NCBI RefSeq assembly: GCF_025354435.1
Contig: NZ_JANXMU010000014.1
Coordinates: forward strand, 1 to 54,846
Source of the DNA: Rhodoferax sp.
GTDB taxonomy: Bacteria; Pseudomonadota; Gammaproteobacteria; Burkholderiales; Burkholderiaceae_C
Direction of reading: 5' to 3'
DNA length: 54,846 nt
Shown here: in pieces, positions 1 to 7,694 of the stretch
Numbering within the stretch: the stretch's first letter is position 1
Layout of the letters: every line of letters starts with the position of its first letter
The notes under the pieces: model-generated
The model's input: only the letters and a program-made list of their open reading frames with translations
The model's database searches: none
Told to the model about the DNA's origin: nothing
Made by a program: the position numbers and the translations under genes

Positions 1-271
1 GCAAGGCCTGCGCGCTGCTGCGCCGGGCTTGCTGCTGCGCCGCGTTGCGCTCCAGCGCCAGCTGGCCCTGGGTGAAGGCCGCCTGGTCCCGGTTGATGGA
101 GCCCAGGGCGGCCTCAAATTGGACGCTGGTGCAGCCCGATAGCAGCAGGAGCAAGGCGCTGGCCAGGGTCATACGCGGTGGAAAGGGCGGCCGTAAACGC
201 CGCGGTAAACGCCACGGCAAAGGCCCTGACCGGGGTGGTGTGGTCACCGGTTCAAAAGAAAAATCTGGCAT
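1..271 (-). CDS. N-terminus of a lipoprotein, probably TolC/CzcC-type outer-membrane efflux protein (partial)
   Basis: Only the first 90 codons are in the window; the gene runs off the left edge. A lipobox LSGC follows a hydrophobic stretch ASALLLLLSG, so the mature protein should start at that cysteine and carry a lipid anchor. After it comes a polar, Gln/Ala-rich segment (FTQGQLALERNAAQQQARR) like the N-terminal helix of TolC-family lipoproteins in heavy-metal RND systems. I chose the ATG at 271 because a GAGG ribosome site lies before it. An internal ATG at 172 has no such site and would give a signal peptide without a basic residue, but it cannot be excluded. The CzcI-like gene just upstream on the same strand supports a metal-efflux role. 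Family assignment from so short a piece is tentative. Confidence 0.5.
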   Translation of the reverse strand, partial: MPDFSFEPVTTPPRSGPLPWRLPRRLRPPFPPRMTLASALLLLLSGCTSVQFEAALGSINRDQAAFTQGQLALERNAAQQQARRSSAQAL

Positions 272-395
272 GCAAACCTCGTACGAAAGCAGGGATAGCT
301 GCGCACAGCAAAGCGGTGCGTTCCTGGGGACGTGCTAAGGGCTGGCGGCAGCGGATGTCCGGCACGCGGGGGCGCGCCGGCCTTGCCTGGGCCCG

Positions 396-821
396 TTAGA
401 GGAGGTAGTGCCTGGGTGGACGGTCCAGCCCGGCCAGCGTGGGCGAGGGGACTTGTGCAACGGGTTCGGGAAAGTTCGCGCTGTTGCGCGCTGCGGCAAA
501 GGCCGGTGTGCGCACCTTGCCAACCAGCACCCCGGCGCAACACGGGCTGCAGCTGTTGCATTTGGCCGGCTTGCCGTCAGCATGCGCGGCGTGGGTGTGC
601 GCTTCGGCCGGGTCTGCATCGCTGCTGGCCTGGTGCTGCGCTTGTGCGTGGTGCGGATGCTGCGCGTGGTGCAGACTGTGGTCGTGGACCTGGCTGGCAG
701 CGGGCAGGGCGGTGGGCACCGGACCGGCGTGGCAATTCAAGGCCGCGGCCGCCACCCCTTGCAAGGGCAGCAACAGCACCAGCAGACAGGCCACGATGAA
801 ACGCCAGGAGCACAAACGCAT
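396..821 (-). CDS. CzcI-like His-rich periplasmic metal-resistance protein
   Basis: A 141-residue protein with a clear signal peptide (MRLCSWRFIVACLLVLLLPL, cleavage near AAA at about residue 24). The mature part holds a histidine-rich middle (many HH and HxH groups, residues about 45-80), then a cysteine cluster CNSCSPCC and a C-terminus LDRPPRHYLL. Small His/Cys-rich secreted proteins ending in a DRPPR-type tail are typical of CzcI, encoded before czcC/czcB/czcA, where they are thought to tune Co/Zn/Cd efflux. The next gene on this strand is a lipoprotein that could be the outer-membrane efflux component. The start is placed at 821, not at the longer ATG 929, because only then is the signal peptide N-terminal. 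A TGTAAT hexamer lies six bases before the ATG. Confidence 0.6.
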   Translation of the reverse strand: MRLCSWRFIVACLLVLLLPLQGVAAAALNCHAGPVPTALPAASQVHDHSLHHAQHPHHAQAQHQASSDADPAEAHTHAAHADGKPAKCNSCSPCCAGVLVGKVRTPAFAAARNSANFPEPVAQVPSPTLAGLDRPPRHYLL

Positions 822-880
822 CAGCGGATTACAGCACAGGCCCGTGACGACGGTGTGGCAACGTGCACAGGGTTCAGGCC

Positions 881-1333
881 TCAGGCCTGGGGCGGCCAGT
901 TGTGGGTCTCGCTCTGGCAGGATTGGCACCAGGCATACAGCGCCTCGTACAGCACCAGGCCATGCCGCAGCATCTGCTGGTCGTCGCGGTAGGTGTGCGA
1001 CAGGCCCAGCGAGATGGCATACAGACCAGCGGACTGCGGTGTCAGGTCCAGACAGGCGGTGTCGGCCCCGCGCACGATCAGGGCCAGCTGGTCCAGCGCT
1101 GCATCCTGCAGCTGGTACTTTTTCAGAAAGGCATCAAAGCTGCACAGCGCACCCACGTGGCTGAGTTCCACACCCGGAATGTCGTAGGGAATGGCACCGG
1201 TCTCTGCGGCGCAGCGCACTACCTCGCTGGCCGCGACGTAGACAAATTGCGCCTCTGGGTCAATGAACTTCTGGATCAGCCAGGGGCAGGCAATGCGGTC
1301 TATCTTGGGCCGCTCACGGGTAATCCATTTCAT
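881..1333 (-). CDS. ChrB-like protein (ChrB C-terminal domain only)
   Basis: A 150-residue protein starting MKWITRERPKIDRIACPWLI. The RIACPWLI motif and the later SHVGALCSFDAFLKKY and LSHTYRDDQ segments match the C-terminal domain of ChrB chromate-resistance proteins. It lacks the N-terminal region present in the full ChrB encoded at 2924-3862. The start codon overlaps the stop of the rhodanese gene by four bases (ATGA), so it is the last gene of the operon chrB-chrA-rhodanese-chrB-like. ChrB-domain proteins are reported to sense chromate or regulate its resistance; whether this short version binds DNA or has an enzymatic role is not visible. CWCQSCQS near the C-terminus adds a cysteine cluster that could be redox-active or metal-binding. 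Confidence 0.85.
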   Translation of the reverse strand: MKWITRERPKIDRIACPWLIQKFIDPEAQFVYVAASEVVRCAAETGAIPYDIPGVELSHVGALCSFDAFLKKYQLQDAALDQLALIVRGADTACLDLTPQSAGLYAISLGLSHTYRDDQQMLRHGLVLYEALYAWCQSCQSETHNWPPQA

Positions 1334-1683
1334 GGCGATTGCTCCTGGGCAAAGGGTTGCACCGCCTGGCCCTGCGCCTGCCAGCCCGACATGCCGCCGT
1401 CCAGGCCATGCGCATCCACGCCCATGGCCAGCAGGGTGGCGGTCAGGCCGATGCTGATTTCGTGGCCGTGTGCGCAGTACAGCACCACCGGGAGGTCGGT
1501 GGCGATCTGGTCCTTCCAGTCCAGCCACAGCGCCGGGTTTTTCCATTGGGCGCCGGCGATCTGCACGCCTGAAGCGGCCACGGCCTGGCTGCGGCGCACG
1601 TCCAGCAAGACAAAGGGCTTGTGTGCGGCCTGCCACTGGGCCAGTTCAGCAGCAGACAGGGTGGTGACGATCGTGGTTTGCAT
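1330..1683 (-). CDS. Rhodanese-domain sulfurtransferase in the chromate operon
   Basis: A 117-residue single-domain rhodanese. FVLLDVRRSQAVAASGVQIAGA (residues about 28-49) is the usual strand and CH2-type segment. The active-site loop is VVLYCAHGHEISIG with Cys at about residue 70, followed by LDGGMSGWQAQG, the conserved C-terminal rhodanese signature. It probably transfers sulfane sulfur or reduces a thiol-reactive substrate in the cytoplasm. Its position between chrA and a chrB-domain gene, with an ATGA overlap to the latter, points to a role in coping with chromate-caused sulfur or thiol damage; that role is inferred. A 77-base gap containing AGGAATT before the start separates it from chrA. 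Confident for family, open for substrate. Confidence 0.88.
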   Translation of the reverse strand: MQTTIVTTLSAAELAQWQAAHKPFVLLDVRRSQAVAASGVQIAGAQWKNPALWLDWKDQIATDLPVVLYCAHGHEISIGLTATLLAMGVDAHGLDGGMSGWQAQGQAVQPFAQEQSP

Positions 1684-1760
1684 GGTGAATTCCTGCGGTT
1701 GTGGGGAAGGTAAAAAGGGTTGTGCGCGGTGCCCTGCGAAGTGCTGGCTGGGGCGTGGGT

Positions 1761-2927
1761 TCAAGCGTGGGTCAGCGGGTACAGCAGCAGGCCCAAGAGT
1801 GCTGCACCGAGCACGATCACCGGCTCCTGCAGCTTCTTGTATTTCCACAGAATCGCCACCGTGGCCAGGGCCATCAGCGCCGTGGGCAGGTCGACGATGC
1901 TGCGCTTGGCAATCACCACCACCGAGCCGGTGATGGCGCCCACCGCCGCGGCGGTGACGCCATCGACAAAGGCGGCGATGGCGGGCAGCTTGCCGTATTT
2001 CTTGAAGTAGGGCGCCGGCAGGATGGTGAACAGATAGCAGGGCAGAAAGGTCGCCAGCGCGGCCACGCAGGCGCCGGGAAAGCCGGCCACCAGGTAGCCG
2101 ATAAAACCGACCGTGATCACCACCGGCCCAGGCGTGATCATGGCCACGGCCACGGCATCGACAAACTGCTTTTCGTTCAGCCAGTGGTGCTCGGTGACCA
2201 CGCCGCCGTACAGGAACGGCACGATGGCCAGGCCCGAGCCAAAGACAAAGGCGCCCGCCTTGGCAAAGAACAGGCCGATTTGCGTCAGCAGGTTCCAGTC
2301 CAGGCCGGCCAGCAGACCGCTGCTGGCGGCCAGGTCGCTGGGTGGCAAGGGCAACAGGGCGCCCATGCCACCGGCGCCCCAACTCTTGGGCGGCGCACGC
2401 CACAGCCAGGTGAGCACACCGGCGGCCAGGAACAGCCAGGCGATCTCGGACTCGGTGACGATGGTCACACCCGCCAGCACGGCAAAGATGGCCCATAGCA
2501 GCCGGTCTTGGCCCAGGCTCTTGACGCTGAGCTTGTGTGCGCTGATGGCGATGATGCCGATCACCGCCGCGCCCACGCCATAGAACACCGCCTGCATCCA
2601 GGACAGGCCGCCAAACTGGCTGTAGGCCCAGCCCAGTGCCACCACCATGAAAAAAGAGGGCAGCACAAAGGCAATGCCGGCCAGGGTGGCGCCACGGATG
2701 CGGTAGTGCACATAGCCCAGGTAGATGGCGGTTTGCGCCGCCATCGGGCCCGGCGCCAGCTGGGCCAGGGCCAGACCTTCCTTGTAGTCGGCCTCGGTGA
2801 TCCAGGCGCGCCGCTCCACCAGGTCCCGGCGCATAAAACCCACCAGCGCCACCGGGCCACCAAAGCCCAGAGCGCCCAGACGCAGAAAGTAGACGACGAG
2901 CTGCCACAGGGTATAGGGGGGTGTCAT
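1761..2927 (-). CDS. chrA: Chromate transporter ChrA
   Basis: A 388-residue inner-membrane protein of the CHR family, with two homologous halves as in long-chain ChrA. The N-half carries LGALGFGGPVALVGFM and LAQLAPGPMAAQTAIYLGY. The C-half repeats the pattern with FGSGLAIVPFLYGGVV and MITPGPVVITVGFIGY. The GPV/GPM motifs are the hallmark of the family. It exports chromate from the cytoplasm and so lowers Cr(VI) toxicity. Its ATG overlaps the stop of the upstream chrB by four bases, so translation is probably coupled. Length is normal for a bidomain ChrA (about 390-400 residues). No frame problem is seen. Confidence 0.95.
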   Translation of the reverse strand: MTPPYTLWQLVVYFLRLGALGFGGPVALVGFMRRDLVERRAWITEADYKEGLALAQLAPGPMAAQTAIYLGYVHYRIRGATLAGIAFVLPSFFMVVALGWAYSQFGGLSWMQAVFYGVGAAVIGIIAISAHKLSVKSLGQDRLLWAIFAVLAGVTIVTESEIAWLFLAAGVLTWLWRAPPKSWGAGGMGALLPLPPSDLAASSGLLAGLDWNLLTQIGLFFAKAGAFVFGSGLAIVPFLYGGVVTEHHWLNEKQFVDAVAVAMITPGPVVITVGFIGYLVAGFPGACVAALATFLPCYLFTILPAPYFKKYGKLPAIAAFVDGVTAAAVGAITGSVVVIAKRSIVDLPTALMALATVAILWKYKKLQEPVIVLGAALLGLLLYPLTHA

Positions 2928-3862
2928 GGCGCGCTTTCTTTGGAAAAGGATTGCAGCAGCCCGTCGAACACGCCGCAGGCTGCTTTGAAGAGCTGGTTGT
3001 CGTCGGTGATGGCCGCACGCATGCCGGCCAGCACACTTTCGATGCCGCTGGCCTCGCTTGGCTGCACGCCACCCACATCCAGAAAGTGCACCAGCTGGCC
3101 CAGGCGCAGCAGGGCAGGAGTCTCCAGGCCAAAGCTGGCCAGCAGCACCTCAAAGGTGACGCGGGCGCCCACGTGGCTGAAGGTCGCACCGTCGAAGTCA
3201 TAGCCGATGGCGTCTTTGGGGCACTTCTGTCCAGGCGCAAGCCAGACAAAAGTGGCCTTGGTATCGATGTGGCGGCGCAGCAGCCAGGCACAGGCCAGGC
3301 GGTCCACCCAGGGGCGCGCGCGCGTGGCCCATGTGCGGTTTTGGTAGGCCCGGGCATCCAGGCGCGCCAGCGTGGCTTGCACGGCATGCGGCTCGTCGGG
3401 GAAGAGGGCGTGGGCAATGGCGAGCTCTAGCGCCTGCAGCGCGGCCTCGGTCTGCTTCTGTGCCTCACCGGCAAAGAAGTCGGTGGCGGCGATGCCGGCC
3501 AGGCTCTTGCGCAGCTTGCGCGCCTTTTTTTGCAGCTCGGCCGCGCTTGTCGGTGCCAGCTCCTTGGCCGCCAAACGGATCTCGTCCAGCAGCGCCGCGT
3601 AGTCGGGCGTGCGGTCAAACAGGGCGGCAAAGCCGGCCTCCAGCGGCTCCTCGGTGCGCAGCACGTGGGCACTGCCACCGGCAGCGCGCACATCAGTGGC
3701 CACGCCCTCCAGCGCCGCGCGGCAATCGGCCTGCTCCGGCATCAGGTAGACGCCGTCGCGCAGCACGGCGGCGCCCGAGGCCTTGAGCGTGCGCCAGGCA
3801 CGCATGCGGGCGTTGGCGTTTTCGGTGGGCAGGCTGAGGATCAGGCATAACCAGGTATTCAT
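2924..3862 (-). CDS. chrB: ChrB chromate-resistance/regulatory protein, full length
   Basis: A 312-residue protein, first gene of the chromate operon. The N-terminal part (MNTWLCLILSLPTENANARM then MRAWRTLKASGAAVLRDGVY) is the ChrB N-terminal region, similar to PaaX-like folds. The C-terminal part carries WVDRLACAWLLRRHID and FSHVGARVTFEVL, the ChrB C-terminal domain also found in the short gene at 881-1333. ChrB is known in other bacteria as a chromate-responsive regulator of chrBAC promoters. The start at 3862 is chosen over the upstream-extended frame (3991) because the extension runs through the promoter and lacks similarity. A TTGCAA/TAGCAT promoter ends seven bases before this ATG, so the transcript may be leaderless. 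Confidence 0.9.
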   Translation of the reverse strand: MNTWLCLILSLPTENANARMRAWRTLKASGAAVLRDGVYLMPEQADCRAALEGVATDVRAAGGSAHVLRTEEPLEAGFAALFDRTPDYAALLDEIRLAAKELAPTSAAELQKKARKLRKSLAGIAATDFFAGEAQKQTEAALQALELAIAHALFPDEPHAVQATLARLDARAYQNRTWATRARPWVDRLACAWLLRRHIDTKATFVWLAPGQKCPKDAIGYDFDGATFSHVGARVTFEVLLASFGLETPALLRLGQLVHFLDVGGVQPSEASGIESVLAGMRAAITDDNQLFKAACGVFDGLLQSFSKESAP

Positions 3863-3869
3863 GCAGCGT

Positions 3870-3898
3870 ATGCTACACATATGTAGTAACAATTGCAA
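3870..3898 (-). promoter_or_regulatory. chrB promoter with dyad, candidate ChrB operator
   Basis: On the minus strand a -35 TTGCAA (3893-3898) and a -10 TAGCAT (3870-3875) are separated by 17 bases. The -10 ends seven bases before the chrB ATG. The spacer and -10 contain the dyad CTACA-TATG-TGTAG (3873-3886), and a second palindrome GCATGC-T-GCATGC lies upstream at 3908-3920. These are natural candidates for a chromate-responsive operator. The promoter is read from sequence; the regulator is inferred. Confidence 0.55.
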
Positions 3899-3963
3899 AT
3901 ATGTTGGGCATGCTGCATGCAAATACCCCGGCACCAGGGGCCGGACGCACCAGCCCATGAAAC

Positions 3964-3969
3964 TAAAAT
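3964..3969 (+). promoter_or_regulatory. -10 element of the pyrR promoter
   Basis: TAAAAT lies six bases before the pyrR ATG, so transcription would start at or next to the start codon. No good -35 match is seen 17 bases upstream. The 101 bases between the pyrR -10 and chrB contain only the divergent chrB promoter and its palindromes. Confidence 0.4.
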
Positions 3970-3975
3970 ACCCGC

Positions 3976-4494
3976 ATGAGCCCCAACACACTTCCCGCCG
4001 GCGCCCTGTTTCTGGACGCCGAAGCCCTGTACAAAGAACTGTTGCGTGGCGTGCAGCAGCTGCGCTTGCCCGACAGCCAGCTGGTCGGTATCACCTCGGG
4101 TGGGGCCTGGCTGGTGGAGCGACTGCAGCGCGACTTGAACCTGCCGGGCAAGCCGGGTGTGATTTCCTCGGCCATGCACCGCGATGATTTCTCCCAGCGC
4201 GGCCTCTCCAACAGCGCGCAAACCCAATTGCCCTTTGATGTGAACGGTGCCCACATCGTCATCCTGGACGATGTGCTCTACACCGGGCGCACCCTGCGCG
4301 CCGTCATCAACGAGCTGTTCGACTATGGCCGCCCGGCCAGCGTGAAGCTGGCGGTGCTGGTGGACCGGGGCGGGCGCGAGCTGCCGGTGCAGGCCGACTT
4401 TGCCGCCGCCCGGGTGGCCCTGGCCGAGCAACAGTCCTTGTCGCTGGCGCGTGCCGAAGACGGCCAGTTCAGCTTCGAAGTGAAAGAAAAATAA
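3976..4494 (+). CDS. pyrR: PyrR-like phosphoribosyltransferase / pyrimidine regulator
   Basis: A 172-residue type I phosphoribosyltransferase. The PRPP-binding signature is [13 protein letters not shown] (residues 95-107), preceded by [13 protein letters not shown] and followed by [13 protein letters not shown], all as in PyrR. In Firmicutes PyrR attenuates pyr mRNA and has weak uracil phosphoribosyltransferase activity; in beta- and gamma-proteobacteria the gene usually precedes pyrB, as here, and its regulatory role is less clear. The stop and the pyrB start overlap (TAATG), so the two are translationally coupled. A -10 TAAAAT only six bases before the ATG and the absence of a leader argue against classical PyrR leader attenuation at this site. 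Confidence 0.9.
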   Translation: MSPNTLPAGALFLDAEALYKELLRGVQQLRLPDSQLVGITSGGAWLVERLQRDLNLPGKPGVISSAMHRDDFSQRGLSNSAQTQLPFDVNGAHIVILDDVLYTGRTLRAVINELFDYGRPASVKLAVLVDRGGRELPVQADFAAARVALAEQQSLSLARAEDGQFSFEVKEK

Positions 4495-5456
4495 TGCTCT
4501 ACAAGCGCAATCCCCAACTCAATAAAAACGGCGAACTCATCCACCTGCTCTCGGTGGAAGGCCTGCCCAAGAGCATCCTCACCCACATCCTGGACACCGC
4601 CACCAACTTCGTCTCGCTCAATGACCGCGAGGTGAAGAAGGTGCCGCTGTTGCGCGGCAAAAGCGTGTTCAACCTGTTCTTTGAGAACAGCACGCGCACC
4701 CGCACCACCTTCGAGATCGCCGCCACGCGTTTGTCCGCCGACGTGATCAACCTGGACATCGCGCGCTCCAGCGCGGCCAAGGGCGAGTCGCTGCTGGACA
4801 CGATTGCCAACCTCTCGGCCATGGCCGCCGACATCTTTGTGGTGCGCCACAGCGAGTCCGGCGCACCCTACCTGATTGCCCAGCATGTGGCGCCGCATGT
4901 GCATGTGGTCAATGCCGGCGACGGGCGCCATGCGCACCCCACCCAAGGCCTGCTGGACATGTTCACCATCCGGCACTTCAAGAAGGATTTTGCCAACCTC
5001 ACCGTGGCCATCGTCGGCGACGTGCTGCACTCGCGCGTGGCCCGCTCCGACATCCATGCCCTCACCACCCTGGGTTGTGCCGAGGTGCGCGTGGTGGGCC
5101 CCAAGACCCTGGTGCCCAGTGACATGGCGCAAATGGGTGTGCGCGTCTGCCACACGCTGGAAGAGGGCATCAAGGACTGCGACGTGGTCATCATGCTGCG
5201 CCTGCAAAACGAGCGTATGAGCGGCGCACTGCTGCCGTCCAGCCAGGAATTCTTCCGCAGCTTCGGCCTGACCCCCGAAAAACTCGCCCTGGCCAAACCC
5301 GACGCCATCGTCATGCACCCCGGCCCGATCAACCGCGGCGTAGAGATCGACTCCGCCGTGGTCGACGGTAAGCAAAGCGTGATCCTGCCGCAAGTGACCT
5401 TCGGCATCGCGGTCCGCATGGCCGTAATGGGCATCGTCGCGGGAAATGAAGCGTGA
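4494..5456 (+). CDS. pyrB: Aspartate carbamoyltransferase catalytic subunit
   Basis: A 320-residue enzyme that joins carbamoyl phosphate and aspartate to carbamoyl aspartate, the second step of UMP synthesis in the cytoplasm. The carbamoyl-phosphate loop is [12 protein letters not shown] (residues about 63-74). The aspartate side shows HPTQGLLDM and the C-terminal [13 protein letters not shown] near residue 274. Length fits the class that associates with a dihydroorotase-like partner, and such a partner follows at 5530. No pyrI regulatory chain is encoded nearby. The ATG overlaps the pyrR stop. A palindromic repeat (5465-5518) sits between pyrB and the next gene. Confidence 0.97.
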   Translation: MLYKRNPQLNKNGELIHLLSVEGLPKSILTHILDTATNFVSLNDREVKKVPLLRGKSVFNLFFENSTRTRTTFEIAATRLSADVINLDIARSSAAKGESLLDTIANLSAMAADIFVVRHSESGAPYLIAQHVAPHVHVVNAGDGRHAHPTQGLLDMFTIRHFKKDFANLTVAIVGDVLHSRVARSDIHALTTLGCAEVRVVGPKTLVPSDMAQMGVRVCHTLEEGIKDCDVVIMLRLQNERMSGALLPSSQEFFRSFGLTPEKLALAKPDAIVMHPGPINRGVEIDSAVVDGKQSVILPQVTFGIAVRMAVMGIVAGNEA

Positions 5457-5464
5457 CCGTGTTT

Positions 5465-5518
5465 GCTATTCAATCAATAGCTGCTAGCGCAGGTAATACC
5501 TACGCTAGAGCCCTATTT
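5465..5518 (+). repeat. Dispersed CTAG palindromic repeat, copy 1
   Basis: Starts GCTATTCAATCAATAG and ends GAGCCCTATTT. The core CTAGCG...CGCTAG (5484-5508) is a 25-base near-perfect palindrome with one mismatched pair and a single central base. It fills the pyrB-pyrC' gap. Confidence 0.85.
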
Positions 5519-5529
5519 GGTATAAAAAT

Positions 5530-6831
5530 ATGAAGACCCTGATCCAACACGGCCGCATCATCGACCCGGCCAGCGGGCTGGACACCACCGGCTCCATCGC
5601 CATCGCGACCGGCCGCATCATCGCCATCGGCCGTGATCTGCCCGATTTCCAGCCCGACCGCGTGATTAATGCGTCTGGCTGCATCGTGCTGCCGGGCCTG
5701 GTCGATCTGTGTGCCCGCCTGCGCGAGCCCGGCTACGAGCACGAAGGCATGATGGAGTCCGAAATGGCCGCCGCCGCCGCCGGTGGCGTGACCAGCCTAG
5801 TCTGCCCGCCCGACACCGACCCGGTGCTGGACGAGCCCGGTCTGGTGCAGATGTTGAAGTTCCGCGCCAAAAAGAACCACCAGGCGCGCCTGTTCCCCCT
5901 AGGCGCGCTGACCCGGGGCCTGCAAGGTGAAGTGCTGACCGAGATGGTTGAGCTCACCGGTGCGGGTTGCATCGGCTTCGGCCAGGCCGAGGTGCCACTG
6001 GGCAATACGCAGGTGCTGCAACGCGCGCTGCAATACGCCGCCACGTTCGATTACCCCGTCTGGCTGCGGCCCCAAGAGCTGTACCTGGGCAAGGGCGTGG
6101 CTGCCAGCGGTGCGCTGGCCACCCGCATGGGCCTGGCCGGTGTGCCCGTGGCCGCAGAAACCATTGCGCTGCACACCATTTTCGAGCTGCTGAAGACCAC
6201 CGGCGCACGCGTCCACCTGTGCCGTATCAGCAGTGCCGCGGGTATCGCCCTGGTGCGGCAGGCCAAAAAAGACGGTCTGCGCGTGACCTGCGATGTCAGC
6301 ATCAACTCGCTGCACCTTACCGACACCGACATTGGCTACTTCGACAGCCGCGCCCGCCTGACCCCGCCGCTGCGCCAGCAACGCGACCGCGATGCCCTGC
6401 GCGCCGCCTTGGCCGACGGCACCATCGACGCGCTGGTGTCCGACCACACGCCCGTCGAGGCCGATGCCAAAGCCCTGCCGTTCGCCGAAGCCGAGCCGGG
6501 CGCGACCGGTCTGGAGTTGCTGCTCAGCCTGGCCTTGAAGTGGAGCGAAGACGACGGCGTCCCCCTGCACCGTGCCTTGGCCACCGTCACCAACGCTCCC
6601 GCCGCCGTGCTGGGTACCAGCCTGGGCACTTTGCAGGCCAGTGTGGGCCAGTTGGTGGTGGGCGGTGTGGCCGACATCTGCATGTACGACCCCGCCGCCC
6701 GCTGGACGGTGGCTGCCGACACCTTGCGCAGCCAAGGCAAGCACACCCCGTTCTCGGGCTACGAGCTGCCGGGCCGGGTGCGTTGCTCCGTAGTGGCTGG
6801 GCACGTGGCGTTCGAGGCCCCCGCGGCTTAA
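5530..6831 (+). CDS. pyrX: Dihydroorotase-like protein, probably catalytically inactive (PyrC' type)
   Basis: A 433-residue member of the class I dihydroorotase/amidohydrolase family. The fold landmarks are present (LPGLVDLCARLREPGYE, AAAAAGGVTSLVCPP, LTPPLRQQRD). The metal-ligand positions are not: the usual DxHxHLREPG reads DLCARLREPG, so both histidines are replaced (Cys61, Arg63). The HxCHxS segment reads VHLCRIS, PHHL reads INSLHL, and TDHAPH reads SDHTPV. This is the pattern of the pseudo-dihydroorotases (PyrC') that serve as structural partners of aspartate carbamoyltransferase in Pseudomonas. The place directly after pyrB fits that role. An active pyrC must then lie elsewhere in the genome. 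The start is the ATG at 5530, three bases after TATAAA; no clear ribosome site is present. The symbol follows usage for inactive homologues; pyrC is the common automatic label. Confidence 0.88.
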   Translation: MKTLIQHGRIIDPASGLDTTGSIAIATGRIIAIGRDLPDFQPDRVINASGCIVLPGLVDLCARLREPGYEHEGMMESEMAAAAAGGVTSLVCPPDTDPVLDEPGLVQMLKFRAKKNHQARLFPLGALTRGLQGEVLTEMVELTGAGCIGFGQAEVPLGNTQVLQRALQYAATFDYPVWLRPQELYLGKGVAASGALATRMGLAGVPVAAETIALHTIFELLKTTGARVHLCRISSAAGIALVRQAKKDGLRVTCDVSINSLHLTDTDIGYFDSRARLTPPLRQQRDRDALRAALADGTIDALVSDHTPVEADAKALPFAEAEPGATGLELLLSLALKWSEDDGVPLHRALATVTNAPAAVLGTSLGTLQASVGQLVVGGVADICMYDPAARWTVAADTLRSQGKHTPFSGYELPGRVRCSVVAGHVAFEAPAA

Positions 6832-6884
6832 CTATCAAATAGATAGCTGCTAGCGTATATTCTATATACGCTAGCAGCCTATTT
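6832..6884 (+). repeat. Dispersed CTAG palindromic repeat, copy 2 (best palindrome)
   Basis: Arms GCTGCTAGCGTATAT (6846-6860) and ATATACGCTAGCAGC (6864-6878) match over 15 base pairs around the loop TCT. Outer arms AAATAG (6837-6842) and CTATTT (6879-6884) pair as well. It begins at the base after the pyrC' stop codon and could fold into a strong hairpin in RNA or DNA. Confidence 0.92.
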
Positions 6885-6897
6885 CTTATAAATATCC

Positions 6898-7641
6898 ATG
6901 CGTATCTTTCGCGTCTTGGCCAAGCTGCTGTACCTGTTGTGGCACATCGCCGTGGGCTGGTGGACCATCCGCCGCCACTTTCCCCAGATGGACGATGCTG
7001 CGCGTGGGCAACGGGTGCAAGCCTGGTCGCTGCAGGTGCTGCGGGTCTTCGGCATCAGGCTGCGGGTGCAGGGTACGCCCCCGGCCCAGGGCCCCTTGCT
7101 GCTGGTGGCCAACCACATCTCGTGGCTGGACATTGCCGTCATCCACGCGGCAGGCTACTGCCGGTTTGTGTCGAAATCGGATGTCAAACACTGGCCCATC
7201 GTGGGCACCCTGGCCACCGGCGCGGGCACGCTGTACATCGAACGCGAATCCCGCCGCGACGCGATGCGCGTGGTCCATCACATGACCGAGCGCCTGCGCG
7301 CAGGCGAGGTGGTGGCCGTGTTTCCCGAGGGCACGACGGGCGACGGCCGCAACATGCTGCCCTTCCACGCGAATTTGCTGCAAGCGGCGATATCGGCCGA
7401 CGTGCCGGTGCTGCCGCTGGCCTTGCGCTTTGTGGATGTGCACACCGGCGCCTTGCACTTTGCCCCCAGTTTTGTGGGCGATGAAACCCTGCTGGGTTCG
7501 CTATGGCGCACGCTGGGGGCCAGCACGCTGGGTGCGGAAGTGCGCTTTGGCACGCCCGAACGCGCCGAGGGCCGCGACCGCCGCACCTGGGCGCACGACC
7601 TGCAGCGCACGGTGGAGCAGTTGCGCTCCAATCACTCTTAA
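6898..7641 (+). CDS. plsC: 1-acyl-sn-glycerol-3-phosphate acyltransferase
   Basis: A 247-residue membrane-associated acyltransferase that converts lysophosphatidic acid to phosphatidic acid, or acylates a related lysophospholipid. Block I is NHISWLD with the HX4D catalytic pair (His73, Asp78). Block III is FPEGTTGDG (about 142-150). An N-terminal hydrophobic stretch (VLAKLLYLLWHIAVGWW) anchors it to the inner membrane. The gene follows the pyr genes on the same strand, separated by repeat copy 2. TATAAA ends five bases before the ATG and no Shine-Dalgarno is visible. The stop codon touches repeat copy 3. Which acyl donor is used cannot be read. Confidence 0.88.
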   Translation: MRIFRVLAKLLYLLWHIAVGWWTIRRHFPQMDDAARGQRVQAWSLQVLRVFGIRLRVQGTPPAQGPLLLVANHISWLDIAVIHAAGYCRFVSKSDVKHWPIVGTLATGAGTLYIERESRRDAMRVVHHMTERLRAGEVVAVFPEGTTGDGRNMLPFHANLLQAAISADVPVLPLALRFVDVHTGALHFAPSFVGDETLLGSLWRTLGASTLGAEVRFGTPERAEGRDRRTWAHDLQRTVEQLRSNHS

Positions 7642-7687
7642 ATAAATAGCTGCAGGCGTATGTAGTGCATGCGTTAGCGGCCTATTT
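7641..7687 (+). repeat. Dispersed CTAG palindromic repeat, copy 3 (degenerate)
   Basis: AATAAATAGCTGCAGGCG ... GCGTTAGCGGCCTATTT keeps the outer AATAGCTGC and GGCCTATTT parts but the inner arms have decayed. Its first base is the last base of the plsC stop codon, and it lies between the convergent plsC and paiB-like genes. Confidence 0.7.
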
Positions 7688-7694
7688 TATGGGT

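Noticed and set aside
189-217. Short direct repeat of GTAAACGCC-type words
   Set aside because: Two imperfect units inside the N-terminal coding part of the lipoprotein; gives an AFTAAF repeat, too short to mean more.
1330-3417. 695-codon frame on the minus strand spanning chrA and rhodanese
   Set aside because: Its only family-like part is the rhodanese at its C-terminal end; the rest is an out-of-frame reading of chrB and chrA. The rhodanese has its own ATG at 1683.
3863-3975. PyrR-type attenuator in front of pyrR
   Set aside because: The -10 is six bases before the ATG; there is no room for an anti-terminator/terminator leader.
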